A DNA stretch of 64,000 nucleotides from Rhodothermia bacterium. Its GTDB lineage: Bacteria; Bacteroidota; Rhodothermia; Rhodothermales; UBA2364. The notes under the pieces are model-generated. The model saw only the letters and a list, made by a program, of their open reading frames with translations, did not search any database and was not told where the DNA came from. A program made the position numbers and the translations under genes. Shown in pieces: positions 19,401-34,400 of the stretch. The stretch is from contig JAFLBZ010000009.1 of assembly GCA_017303715.1 (NCBI GenBank), positions 62,001 through 126,000 on the forward strand, written 5' to 3'. The stretch's first letter is position 1. Every line of letters starts with the position of its first letter.

Positions 19401-22400
19401 CTGTGGACTGTGGGTACGTTGGGGGTTAATGGTGCTGCAACCTTGTTGCTAACAGCCAAAATCAACAGTACCACCAACAACTGTGCGGAAGTTAATGCAG
19501 CCAACCAAACCGATATTGACTCTACACCGAACAACAACTCTACTACGGAAGATGACGATGCCTGTGCGACCATCTCTACGACACCTGTAATTGATCTTGA
19601 GTTGACGAAGACGGCCAGTACTACTACACCTGTCATTGGCCAGAACGTTACGTTTACCATTACGGTGGTGAACAAAGGACCCAGCAATGCTACAGGTGTA
19701 ACCGTAAGCGATATTCTCCCAACAGGTCTTCAATTTGTTTCCGCAAATCCTGCAGCGGCTTATAATGCTGCAACAGGTGCTTGGACGATCGGAAACGTAG
19801 CCGTTAACCAAACCGTTACTCTCCAGATCGTAGCACGCCCAACCACCACCGAGCAAGTCCGGAACTATGCCCAAGTAGCGACAGCAAACGAAACGGATAT
19901 TGATTCTACGCCGGGCAACAACTCCAATACCGAAGATGACGACGACGCAGTGGTTCTTTCGACCCGTCCACAAATAGACTTGGAACTGACCAAAACCGTC
20001 AATACCGCCAGCCCACAATTGGGTGGAACGGTCACGTTTACCATCTCTGTGGTGAATAAAGGGCCAGCAGCGGCTACTAATGTCACGGTTTCCGACCAAT
20101 TGCCCGCCGGGTTAACCTTTGTTTCGGCAAGCAGTGTAAATGGTTCTTATAACAATACGACTGGTATTTGGAACATCGGAAATATTGCCGTTAACCAAGT
20201 GGTTAGCTTGCAAATAACCGCTACGGTTAATACGACGAACCCAATCACGAATTACGCCCAAGTGAATTTTGCCACAGAGACGGATGTAGATTCCACCCCC
20301 GGCAACAATTCTACGACCGAAGACGACGATGACCAAGTGACCATCCAAGGGTCGGCGAAAATTGATCTCGAACTTACGAAAACCGTCAATACCACCACGC
20401 CAAACATTAACGATAACGTCACCTTTACGGTAACAGTGGTGAACAAAGGGCCAAACAATGGTACAGGTATTGAAGTGCGTGATGTACTGCCTGCCGGATT
20501 GCAGTTTGTTTCTTCAAGTGCAAACCAAGGAAGCTATGTGGCTTCTACCGGAATTTGGAACATTGGCAACTTGGCCGTTAACCAAACCGTGCAACTTCAG
20601 ATTGTTGCAAAAGTGACAACGGTTAATACCGTTACAAACTATGCCCAAGTGAACCGAGCAAACGAGCAAGACATAGACTCTACGCCGGGCAACAACTCGA
20701 CAACTGAAGACGACGATGACCAAGTGACGCTCGCTGGTAAACCCGTCATAGACCTCGAACTTACGAAAACGGTCAATACCACCACCCCAAGCATCAATGG
20801 CGATGTGACTTATACCATTACGGTGGTGAACAAAGGGCCAAGTAATGCCACAGGTGTGACCGTTTCTGACCTCTTGGCGCTCGGACAAACCTTTAAGTCT
20901 GCCGCTGCAACACAGGGTTCTTACACCAATGCTACGGGTTCGTGGAATATTGGCAATCTCGCGGTTGGCCAGTCTGTACGTCTAGATATTGTCACCACCG
21001 TAACTACAACTGATCCGATCCGGAATTATGCCCAAGTGGCTACGGCAAATGAAACTGATATAGACTCTACGCCGGGCAATAATTCCAACACCGAGGACGA
21101 TGATGATGCGGTGGTTATCCAAGCAGCCAAAAAGATTGACCTTGAACTGACGAAGTCGGTCAACAACACGACACCGATTGTAGGTCAAAATGTGATATTT
21201 ACCCTCTCGCTCATCAACAAAGGGCCAAGTGCTGCAACGGGTGTGACAGTAAAAGACGCTTTACCCACTGGTTTGGCATTCGTATCTGCAAGCCCGTCCG
21301 TAGGTTCTTTTGACAATGGAAGCGGGATTTGGACGGTAGGAAATCTTGCGATAGGTCAAGCCGTTACTATGCAAATTACTGCAACTGTAACTACACGAGA
21401 TCTGGTGACGAACTACACACAAGTTAGTGCCGCAAATGAGCCAGATATAGACTCTACACCGAACAACAACTCGACGACAGAGGATGACGACGACCAAGTG
21501 AGCTTACAGGGCACACCTCGGATTGACCTTGAGTTGACCAAAACTGTTGATAATAACAAGCCGGCGATTAATTCTAATGTGACGTTCACGATCAAAGTGG
21601 AGAACAAAGGGCCGAATAATGGAACCGGAATTGAAGTGAAAGACTTACTTCCGGCTGGGCTTCAGTATGTATCCTCAACAACAACACAAGGAGGGTATAA
21701 CCAAACAACGGGTATTTGGACTATCGGAAATATGGCTGTAAACCAAGTTGTTGAATTGCAATTGGTTGCAAAAATGACCACCTCCAATACTGTTGTCAAT
21801 TATGCCCAAATAAACAAAGCGAACGAAACAGACATTGATTCTACACCGGGCAACAACTCGACGACCGAGGACGATGACGATCAGGTGACGTTAACCGGAG
21901 AGGCGCGAATTGACCTTAGCCTGACCAAAACGGTAAACAATGCAACCCCTGTTGCAGGAACGTCAGTTACCTTTACCGTCACGGTTCGTAATGACGGGCC
22001 TTCTCCGGCAACAGGTATAAATGTGAAAGACTTGTTGCCCAATGGCCTCACCTATCAAAACTTTAGCACCTCTACGGGTAGCTACAACAATACAACGGGT
22101 ATTTGGGCGGTCGGAAACTTGGCGGTGAGTGCTACGGCAAGCCTCCAAATTACAGCTTTAGCTACAGGCACTCCCGCTACGGTAGATAACTGTGCAGAGG
22201 TCAGTGCTGCCGGACAAACCGACGTGGACTCTACGCCGGGGAATGCTGCAAATGTAAAAGAAGATGACGACGCATGTGCCAAAGTCACGACTTCTCCGCA
22301 ACGGATAGACCTTGAGTTGACGAAGGTGGTAAACAATGCTACCCCAGTCGTGGGTGAAAATGTGACGTTTACGGTTACGGTATTGAACAAAGGGCCACAA

Positions 22401-25400
22401 AATGCGACAGGCGTTCAAGTGTCGGACTTTTTGCCGCAAGGTCTTGAGTATGTATCGGCTAGCAGTTCAGTCGGTGGATATAGCGCCGCAACTGGATCGT
22501 GGGTCATTGGTAATTTGGCCGTTAATCAATCGGTAGCCTTACAAATTGTGGCCAAAGCATTGGCAACCTCGACGAACTGTGCCGAGGTCTCGCGTGCAAC
22601 TGAAATGGATGTTGATTCGCAGCCGGGGAACAACTCCACTACTGAAGATGACGATGATTGTCGCCCCTTAACCGTTCAGCCACGGATTGATCTCGAACTG
22701 ACAAAGGTGGTGGATAACAATGTCCCGAAAGTAGGGGAAAATGTTACCTTTACCATTCGAGTGGTCAATCGTGGGCCAAGCAATGCTACGGGTGTCGCGG
22801 TTAAAGACTTATTGCCTTCTGGCCTAACCTATGTATCCAATACACCAAGTGTGGGCACGTATAACGCAGGTACAGGGGTTTGGACGATTGGCAATATGCC
22901 GTTAAATGCAGCCGAAAACCTCTTAATTACGGCAAAAGTTACTTCAGCAGGCCAGATTATTAACTATGCTCAAGTGAGTGCTGCCAACGAAACCGACATT
23001 GATTCTACACCGAACAACAATTCTACCACGGAAGATGACGATGACCAAGTGATTATTTCGGGTCAACCGATTGTGGATTTGGAGTTGCAAAAGACGGCCA
23101 ATAAGCAAGAAGTACTTTTGGGCGAAAATGTCGTCTTTACAATCCGTGTTGCCAACACAAGTGCATACAACGCAACCAATGTACGGGTTGTGGACATCCT
23201 GCCTTCCGGATTTACCTTGGTTAGTGCAAGTGATCCGGCATTTGATACCGCAACAAAACAATGGATGGTAGGGACGTTGGCTGCTGGTGCAAGCAAAACC
23301 CTGAGCTTAACCGTCACGGCCAATCAAGCCATTACGATGACCAACTGCGCCGAGATTAGCAACCAAGGTGAGGCCGACTTTGATTCTGCTCCGGCCAACG
23401 GGGTGACAACCGAGGACGACTATGGTTGTGCGCAAGTCAATGTTAAACCACGCACGGCAAGTTTGGACATTACGAAGGCTGTAGATAAAGTGGTGGCAAA
23501 TGTTGGCGAAACCGTGACCTATACCATTACGGTAAGGAACAATGGCGATCAATCGCTAACTGAAATTACGGTAAATGACCCTCAAGCCTTGCAACTTGCT
23601 TCTCCGCAATACACCCTTTCTGGGGATGCTACTGGAAGCGGGGCATGGACGGGAACCCTCAAAATTACCCCAACAGGCGGTTTTGCACCAAACGAAGTGG
23701 TCACGGTTCGGATTTCCGGAACGGTTCCAGCCTCCTTGTTGGGAAGTACCTTCCGTAATACGGCTACCGTTTCTGCACCGAATGTTGATCCGAAGACGTC
23801 GAATGAAGTGGAAACCCGCGTTCCAGTTGCCAACCTAACGATCAACAAACAAGTTGATAAAACAGCCGCTTCGCCCGGCGACCCATTGGCCTATACCTTA
23901 ACCATTACCAATCTTGGAGATGCGCCAGCAACAAGTATTTTGGTGAACGATGGTGCTGCTGTGACCAATTTGTCAAACCCAACCTATACCGTAACTGGTG
24001 GAACACCTGTAAGCGGTAATTGGACAGGCGCATTGACGATTACGCCGAGTGGTGTTGGTCTTGCCAAAAATCAATCCATCATCGTTCGGATTAGTGGAAC
24101 CGTACCGACAAGTGTTACCCCCGGAACCGTATTGGTGAACAGTGCATCTGTTGCATCTCCGCAAGATCCTAATGGCACAACCCCATCCAATCCGGTACAA
24201 ACCGTAATTGGTGGTGCGGACTTGGTGGTGGCAAAAGACGTTGACAAAACAGCCGCACAAGCTGGTGATCAACTGCTTTATCGTGTTACCATCACAAATA
24301 AAGGAACCGCTACGGCCAATAATGTTGTACTCCAAGATGCGGTGCCGTTATCGTCGCCGAAATATGCGATCGGTGCAGACTTTGTTTATACCACTGGTGG
24401 GACGGCTTGGCCATCGAGTAATAGTATAACGCTCCCCGGTTCTATTGCACCGAATGCTACCGTTACGGTCTTTATTCGCGGCATCATTCCAACCAATACG
24501 CCATCTGGCTCGGTTGTCCAAAACATTGCGCAGGCTTCCTCGCCTAATGATCCTGACGGGCCAGCAGTTAGCCCGCCCGTACAAACGGTCATTAATGCCG
24601 CCGATCTCGCCGTCACCAAAACAGTGAATAAAACGGCAGCACAACCAGGTGATTATATTGCCTATACCATTACCATTACCAATAATGGGAACGGTGATGC
24701 AAAAACCATCTTGGTGAGTGATGCTGGCGCTTTGGCTTTACAAAATCCGACCTATACCGCATTAAATGCTTCGCCGACTGGACCCGGTACATGGACAGGA
24801 CAGTTGACCTTTACGCCAACAAATCCGCTCAAAAAAGGCGAAAACATTACGGTTTATATTACCGGAACGGTTCCGGCAAATACAGCTCCGGGAACCATTA
24901 TTCCGAATACCGCACAAGTTAGCTCTCCTGAAGACCCAACCAGTCCGGTGACCTCTACGCCTGTACAAACGGTGATTGGTGCTGCTGATTTGGTGGTCTC
25001 TAAGGAAGTAAGCCAAACTGCGGCTCAGCCGGGCGACCAAATTATGTATAAAGTGGTGGTGAAAAACCAAGGTACGGCTACAGCAACCACTGTTACTGTG
25101 ACCGATGCCGTACCGCTTACTTCTCCGAAATATGCACTTGGGGCAGACTTTAATTATGCCACAGCAGGAACGGCTTGGCCGGGAACGATTACCCTGCCAA
25201 CGGCACTTGCACCAAATGCTTCGGCAACGATCTATATCCGTGGTTTAGTTCCAGCCGTAGCTCCGGGATCGGTCTTGCAGAACATTGCACAAGCGTCTTC
25301 TCCAAACGATCCGAATGGCTCTGAAAAGTCCAATCCGGTTCAGACGGTAATCAATGCGGCTGACTTGGTTGTGGATAAAACGGTGAGTAAAACGGCTGCC

Positions 25401-28400
25401 AATGCTGGAGATGCGCTTACTTATACCATCACCATCCGAAACAATGGTAATGCAACCGCAAATACCATCACCCTCAACGACGCAGGTGCGCTTGCCCTTC
25501 AAAATCCAACCTTTACCGTGACCGGTGGGGTGCCTGCAAGTGGAACCTTTACAGGTACGATCAATTTGATCCCGACGGGCGGATTAGTTCCAAATGAGAC
25601 CATGACGATTGTGCTCACGGGAACGATCCCTGCCACAACTGCACCAGGAACGGTTATCCCGAACGTGGCACAGGTTAGCTCGCCGGAAGATCCGACGAGT
25701 CCGGTACAATCGCCAGAAGTGAAAACCGTCATTGGTGCTGCCGATCTGACCGTTAACAAAACCGTAGATAAGGCAAATGCGCAAGTGGGCGACCAGTTGA
25801 CCTACACCTTGACAATCACCAACAATGGAACGGCCAACGCAAAAACTGTCTTGGTGGATGATCCACAGGTGATCGCATCTTTGCAAAATGTTACCTATAC
25901 CGTTACGGGTGGAACTCCTTCATCGGGTACATGGACGGGTAGCTTGAACATCACTCCTACAGGTGATTTGGTTCCGGGCGAGAGCATGACCGTTGTGATC
26001 AAAGGAACGATTCCGGCAACAACGGCTCCCGGCACGGTCATTCCAAATACGGCACAAGTTTCTTCGCCGCAAGACCCGACCAGCCCGAACCAATCTCCAA
26101 CGGTTCAAACAGTTGTGGGTGGCGCAAACTTGAGTGTGAACAAAACCGTTAACAAGACGGCGGCTCAGGCTGGAGACCAATTGGTTTACACCATTACCGT
26201 CACCAACAACGGGACCTCTGCTGCAACTTCTGTGAGATTGGACGATGCTGGAGCACTTGCGCTGAGCAATCCGACTTATACACTCTCTGGAGGTACACCC
26301 GCAAATGGCGCTTGGCCATCAACCGGCTCATTGGTCATTACCCCGACCGATGGTTTGGCGGCCGGAGAAAGCATGACGATTACTATTTCAGGTATTATCC
26401 CAGCGACAACAGCACCGGGGACGAGCCTTAAAAACACGGCGCAAGTTTCTTCGCCACAAGATCCCGCTGGCCCGAAAACGTCTCCGACAGTAGAAACCGT
26501 TATTGGAATTGCTGATTTGGTGATTGACAAAAAGGTGGATAAAGCTGCCGCACAGGCCGGTGATGTATTAACCTACACGCTCACCGTTACCAATAATGGG
26601 GTGGCCGCTGCTAATACGGTGAAAGTAGATGATGCACAAGTTGTCGCATCTCTCCAAAATGTATCCTATACCGTAACGGGTGGAACGCCGGCCTCTGGAA
26701 CATGGAATGGAAGCCTGACCATCACCCCAACGGGTGGTCTGGTTCCAAACGAAAGCATGACCATTGTAATCTCTGGAACCATACCAGCAAATACAACAGC
26801 AGGTACGGTAATCCCGAATGCGGCCCAGGTTTCTTCGCCACAAGATCCGACTGGTCCCACGACCAGCCCAACAGTCCAAACCGTGGTTGGAGGTGCTGAT
26901 CTAACGATCGTAAAAGCCGTGAACAAGGCGATTGCTCAAGCTGGAGATCAATTAATTTACACCATCACCGTCACCAACAACGGAACGGCTACCGCCAATT
27001 CGGTTAAGGTGGATGATCCACAGGCCGCTTCTGTACTTCAAAACCCAACCTTTACCTTGACAGGGGGGACGCCTGCAAGTGGTGCTTGGACGGGTAGCTT
27101 GAATATTACGCCTGCAGGAGGCTTGACGGCTGGCGAAAGCATGACCTTGGTTATTATAGGTAATTTGCCGACGAATGTGCCCGCCGGAACGTCCATTCCG
27201 AACTCGGCGCAAGTTTCTTCGCCGCAAGATCCAAAAGGCACAAAAACTTCCCCAACTGTCACAACCGTTATTGGGGCCGCAGACCTCGCCGTATTTAAAG
27301 AGGTAAGCAAAACGGCTGCTCAAGCGGGCGAGGAGTTGCTCTACAAAATCACCGTTACGAATAAAGGAACGGCTACCGCTACGGATATTTCCTTAAGTGA
27401 TGCCTTGCCTTTGGCTTCGGCGAAGTATAATGTTGGTGCTGACTTTACCTATGCAACAGGTGGAACTACATGGCCGACGAATAATACCATTAGTTTGTCC
27501 AATTTGGCTCCAAATGCAGCAGTGACGGTGTTTGTACGGGGTTTGATTCCTGCCAATACACCTGCCGGTTCTGTGATTCCAAACACAGCTCAGGCGTCTT
27601 CCTCTACTGATCCATCCAATCCTAATCCTTCTAATACCGTTAATACGGTTATTGGGGCCGCAGATTTGGTGGTTCAGAAGTCGGTGGATAAATCTGCCGC
27701 ACAGGTGGGAGATCAGTTGCGCTATGTGATTAGCGTTACCAATACGGGTACTGCAACTGCAACCAATGTGCAATTAACGGATAATCTTTCGCTTGCTTCT
27801 GCACGGTACAACGTAGGTGGAGACTTTGCTTATCCTTCTGGCGGTACAGTTTGGCCTGCTACCAATGTCTTGAATTTGGGTAATTTGGCGGCTGGTGCAA
27901 GTGCAATCATCTATGTGCGTGGTATCATTCCTTCGGTTCCAGCGGGTAGTGTGGTGGAAAACATTGCACAGGCATCCTCACCAAACGATCCGACCGGGCC
28001 AGCACAATCACCCGTAGTAAAAACGGTGATCAATGCTGCCGACCTTACCGTGACAAAAGCGGTGGATAAATCGGCTGCACAAGCGGGTGATCGCTTAACC
28101 TATACCCTCACCATTACCAATAATGGGAACGCACCAGCCAATACTGTTCGTCTTGAAGACTCGGTATTGTTAACAAATCCGACCTTTACGGTCACAGGTG
28201 CAACCCCAGTAAGCGGTAACTATACCGGAATTATTAACTTGATTCCAACGGGTGGACTCGTACAAAACGAGAGTATGACCGTCACGATTACAGGGTTAAT
28301 TCCAACGAATACGCCAATTGGTACGGTCATTAATAACGTCGCACAGGTGTCTTCGCCAGAGGATCCAACAGCGCCGGTTAAGTCTCCAAATGTACAAACG

Positions 28401-31400
28401 GTCATTGGTGCCGCAGACCTTGTGGTTGCGAAAACGGTGAGCAAAACAGCTGCCGCTACGGGCGATATGATCTTGTATGTGGTGACGGTCTCCAACCAAG
28501 GAACGGCTACCGCCAATAATGTGGTGGTGAACGATGATGTGCCGCTCACAAATCCAAAATACAATATCGGTGCGGATTTTGCCTATGCTACGGCTGGAAC
28601 GGCTTGGCCGGGTACAGCTAGCATTACCTTGCCATCCCCTATTGCACCGGGAGGTTCAACAACGCTCTATATTCGTGGACGAATCCCGAATGTGGTAACG
28701 GGTTCCATATTGGAAAATATTGCCCAAGCTTCATCGCCGAATGATCCTACGAGTCCTGCACAATCACCAAAAGTTCAGACGGTTGTGAACGCAGCTGACT
28801 TAGCGGTGAACAAAACCGTGAATAAGGTTGCCGCAAACGTAGGCGATGAGTTGGTTTATACCATCACGATTACGAACAACGGTAATGCTACGGCCAATAC
28901 CGTTACGTTAAATGATCCTGTCTCGATTAGTAATCCGACCTTTACAGCAAGTGCGGCCACGCCTTCAAGTGGTGCTTGGGCGGGTTCTGCGGTGTTCACA
29001 CCCACAGGCGGTTTGGCTCCAGGAGCTTCTATGACGGTCACCATTCGTGGAACCATCTCGGCCAATACACCGATTGGTACGGTAATCAACAACACCGCGC
29101 AAGTAACCTCGCCGCAAGACCCGACAAGTCCGGTCAATTCCCCGACGGTACAAACCGTCATAGGTGGAGGGAGCCTCCGTGTAACCAAGTCTGTGGACAA
29201 AACTGCCGCACAAGCTGGTGATCAGTTGACTTATACCATTAACGTTACGAACAATGGTACGGGCGTGGTAAACACCCTCACTATTGATGATACTAATGCG
29301 CTCGCGTTGACAAATCCGACCTATACTTTGGGAGGTGGGACGCCTGCTGCCGGTGCTTGGGTTGGTTCCTTGGTAGTGACGCCAACCGGCGGACTTATTA
29401 CCAATGAAACCCTAACCCTTACGATCACGGGTACTATTCCTGCTGGAACTGCCGCCGGAACTATTCTCCAAAATATTGCCCAAGTCTCCTCGCCACAAGA
29501 TCCAGCCGGGCCGAAGCAATCCCCGGCAGTTCAAACGGTCATCGGAGCCGCTCAGTTGAACATTGTTAAAGATGTGGACAAGACGGCAGTACAGGTTGGA
29601 GACGAGGTATTGTATAGGGTTACAGTCTCGAACAAAGGAACCGCTACGGCAACCAATGTAACGCTTGCTGATGCTGTACCGTTGGCCAATCCAAAGTATA
29701 ACCTGAATACAGACTTCAATTATACAACAGCGGGTACGTTATGGCCTATCAACAACCAGTTGACGCTGCCTTCTTTGGCGCCAAATGCCTCTGCAACGGT
29801 CTATATTCGTGGTTTGGTTCCGTCTAACCTGCCTTCAGGCTCGGTAATGGAAAACGTAGCGACCGTAAGTTCCCCGCAAGATCCAAACGGGCAGCAAACC
29901 TCCGCACCTGTTCGCTCTGTTGTGAATGCGGCAGATTTGACCATCAACAAAACGGTGGATAAAGCTGCTGCTGCTGCTGGTCAAACTCTTACCTATACGC
30001 TAACGGTGAAGAACAATGGTAATGCTACTGCAAATACGGTTATGGTGGATGACGCTGCTGCTCTGGCACTTCAAAATCCAACCTACACGGTATTGGGTGG
30101 TACACCTACAAGTGGATCATGGGCTGGCTCCTTAGTTATTACGCCTACGGCAGGCTTGGTTTCTGGTGAGAGCATGACAATCACCATCACAGGAACCATT
30201 CCTTCCAATACATCTGCTGGAACAGTGTTCAATAACGTAGCGCAGGCTTCGTCGCCGCAAGACCCAACCAGCCCTGTTCAGTCCCCGAATGTTCAAACGG
30301 TAATTGGTGGGGCGAGCCTTGCGATTGTGAAAGACGTAAACAAGTCTTCTGCGCAAGCCGGAGACGAGTTGCTGTACCGGATTACGGTCACCAACCAAGG
30401 AAATGTAACGGCAACCAATGTGGTAGTGAACGATGCGTTGTTACTGAACAATGCGCGGTATAATATTGGATCCGATTTTGTTTATCCGGCTGCAGGAACC
30501 GCATGGCCTGCCGGAAACAGCATCAATATTCCGAATATTGCTGCAAATGGTTCGGCTACCATTTTTGTTCGTGGTCTCATTCCGAGCCTTCCTTCGGGAT
30601 CGGTATTGAACAACGTGGCAACGGTTACTTCGCCTAATGATCCGGCAGGGCCAAAGCAGTCGAATACCGTCCAAACCATTTTGGGTGGTGCAGATATTGC
30701 CCTCTCTAAATTGGTGGATAAGTCCACTGCCAAGGTTGGTGATCAGCTTACTTATACCCTGACCGTGAGAAATAATGGAACTTCGCGTGCCAACACGATT
30801 AATGTGACCGATAATATTGGATTAACCAATACTTCTTATCGGATTAATAATGGTGCGGTTGTTTCGCCTTGGCCGGGAACACTTAGCATGACCTCGGCAA
30901 CGGTGGGTGCAATGCCTCTTGAGGCCAATCAAGAAATCCGGATTACCATTACGGGGACTGTCCCAACCGGATTGGAAAATACCGTACTCAATAATGTGGC
31001 TGTTGCTTCTTCTCCAGAAGACCCGACTTCGCCCGTAACGTCGAATACCGTCTCAACCGCTATCGTCTCTGAAAACCCGTCACTTGCCGTTACCAAACGT
31101 GTTACGAACATTGTGTCGCTCTCTGGTAGCAATAGTGTGACGTTCCAAATTCAAGTCGTGAATACAGGAAATACCGACCTCTCGAACCTCAATGTGACCG
31201 ATGATTTGGCGAATACGTTCATCAATACTGCTCGCCCGATAGCGGGAGATTACAGCAGTATTTCTGGTGGAACCGTACAGTTCACGGCTGGAACTGGCTT
31301 CTTTAATGCCGCATATACGGGTAAAACATCTGGTTCTATCAACCTGCTTGCTCCGGGCGCAACCTTGCCGAAAGGTGCAACCGCAACCATATCCTTCACG

Positions 31401-34400
31401 GTAAATGGTGTGGTTCCAGCCTCCAGTGCAGATTATACCAACACAACGAATGTGGATGGAACAGCACCCACTGGCCAAAAAGTGGTTGGTGCAGCCTCGA
31501 CCACATTTGGATTTGGTGTACCATTGGTGAACGTTTACAAAACGCTTGCCGGAGCACCCGTCCAAAAAGCGGATGGCTCGATGGATCTGAAGTACCGGAT
31601 TACGGTCACCAACCCCGGAACCGTTCGTGTAACGAATGTGCGGATTACTGACCGTCTGACACCGGATGTCTTCCCGTCAACCTTCACGGTTACGGTCCCG
31701 GTGAAACCCGCCATTGTAGGCTCTGCTGGATCCTTTAACCTGACGCCGAATGTGCTATATGATGGTAGTGTAAACACCGATGTGGTTCTCCAGAATCCGA
31801 GCAACTTCTTGGATCCAAACGCAAGTGTTACATTTGAGTTTACCACCAATGTCCAAACTAATGGTAGCGCCAATGTTGGGCCTTTTACGAACAAAGCATG
31901 TGTTGAAGCAAGTGGAGGTAGCCTTGGTGCAAGTGCTTGTGGAAGTGCAGACCCCATTACCCTTGTAAAATTTGCATCGGACATTGCCGTAGAAAAAACG
32001 GTGGATAAGGCAGTTGCAAACATTGGGGATAAAGTAACCTTTACCATTGTCGCCAAGAACTTGGGGCCAAATAATGCGACAGGTGTGGTATTAACAGACC
32101 TCTTGCCAATAGGGCTTTCATTATCAGGTTCATCTGCCTCTTCTGGTACATACAACTCCGGTAATGGTCAGTGGACGATTGGTGATTTGGTTGTTGGGGA
32201 AAGCAAAGTGTTGACCATTGTAGCAACAGTGGGTACTTCTGGAAACTTTGTAAACACCGCAACACGTACCGCTTCATCGCCGACAGATCCGAATGCGTCT
32301 AACGATATATCGCGTGCCACCGTATGTGCTGGAACAGGATGTAGTGGGCAATTCGCCGATGTGGGTGTAACGAAGAACGTGTCTGAACTAACACCGACAG
32401 TAGGGGATAAAGTGATTTTTGCTGTTGATGTGTACAACCGTGGGCCATTCGATGCAACAAATGTGGTCGTGAGCGATCAACTTCCGGCGGGTCTCACGTT
32501 TGTAAGTGCTACAAAAGGCACATACAATGCTGGAATCCGTACTTGGACGTTCACCCAGCCATTCCTTGGTGCTGGAGAAACCAAACGGTTCTTCATCGAG
32601 GCGCAGGTAGATGCAACAGGTACGCTGACTAACGTGGTCAACATCACGTCTTTGGATCAGACAGATCCCGTAACCTCAAACAATACCGATTTTGCAGTTG
32701 TGAATCCGCAAGGGCCAATTGCTGATATTGAAGTCCTTAAGAGTGCAGACAAAGCCGCTGTTAACTTGGGTGAAAATGTAACCTTCACCATTCTTGTTAC
32801 AAACAATGGGCCGACGGCTGCCACAAATGTTGCGATTAGTGATAAACTGCCGGGTAGTATGACCTTTGTGTCCGCCAGCCCAAGCGCAGGTACATATAAT
32901 GCTGCTACAGGTGTTTGGACGATCGGCAATCTCGCCGTGAACCAAACGGTAAACCTGAAAATCGTTGGTAATGCAACCCAGAATGGCACCACAACCAATG
33001 TGGCCACACGTCTGTCCTCGTCACCAACAGATCCGGTCAATGCCAACGACCAGTCTGAGGCAACTGTTTGTGCAGGGCCTTCTTGCTCGGCACAAGTTGC
33101 TGATGTAGCGATTGATAAAGAAGTGGTCAGTGGTACGATTACGCCAGAAGTGGGTGCTTCGGTGCTCTATAATATTGTGGTGAAAAACAATGGGCCATTT
33201 GATGCAACCAATGTGGTGCTGAACGATGTGATTCCGGCTGGCTTGACGTATAAGGCGGCAACAGGCGGATCGTACAACAGTTCAAACCGCACATGGTCGG
33301 TCACGCTACCGCTTCTCAAAAATGGTGAAACAAAAACTTACCGCATCGAAGCGAAGGTGGAGCAATCTGGCGAAATTGTGAACTCCGTTCGCGTCGTTAG
33401 CCTTGACCAAACCGATCCTGTCCGCTCGAACAACGAAGATTCTGCTACCATTAACCCCAATACGCCACAGGCCGATATTAAGGTTGAGAAGTATGTCAAT
33501 AAAACCGTTGCGAATGTAGGGGAAAATGTAACCTTCACCGTAGCCGTAACGAACAATGGCCCACAAGCTGCAACAGGCGTAAAGGTTAGCGATACTTTAC
33601 CAGTTGGACTTACCTTGGTTCAATCGTCTGCAACGCAAGGAACATATGCCGGAGGAACGTGGGATGTGGGGGCTTTGGCCATCGGTGAAAGCCGTGTATT
33701 AACGATCGTTGCAAATGTTAGTGCAAATGGCAACTTTACGAATACTGCTACCCGTTCTGCATCGTCACCAGCCGATCCAAATCCGTCGAACGATAGTTCT
33801 TCGGCCAAAGTTTGTGCTGGAACAGGTTGTGCGGTGAACTTTGCTGATGTTGGCGTTCGTAAGTCTGTGAATAATCCAATCCCGAATGTAGGCGAGGATG
33901 TCACGTTCACGATTGAGGTCTATAACAATGGGCCTTCTGATGCAACTAATGTGAAAGTAAACGATGTTATTCCATCCGGTCTGACGTATCGTACCGCGAC
34001 GGGAGGTTCTTTCGATAATACGACATCACCTAAATGGACGGTTACCGTGCCGTTGCTTAGAGTGGGCGAGCGGGTGTTCTACAACATCGTGATGACGGCA
34101 AACAGTACGGCCACCATTTCCAATACCGCTGTTATCGAAAGCCTAACACAAACTGACCCTGTGGGCGGCAACAATTCGTTTACTGTCACCTTAAATCCGG
34201 TTGAAGCGGCAGATGTCCGCCTAACAAAATCGGCTAATAAAGTTGTAACACAAGTTGGTGAACAAGTGACGTTTACCATTTCAGTAACGAATGATGGGCC
34301 AAATACGGCAACAAACGTTCGGGTACAAGATCTTGTACCTGCTGGATTGACCGTAACGGGTGTCTCAACGACCAAAGGTACATGGATAGCCCCAGAATGG

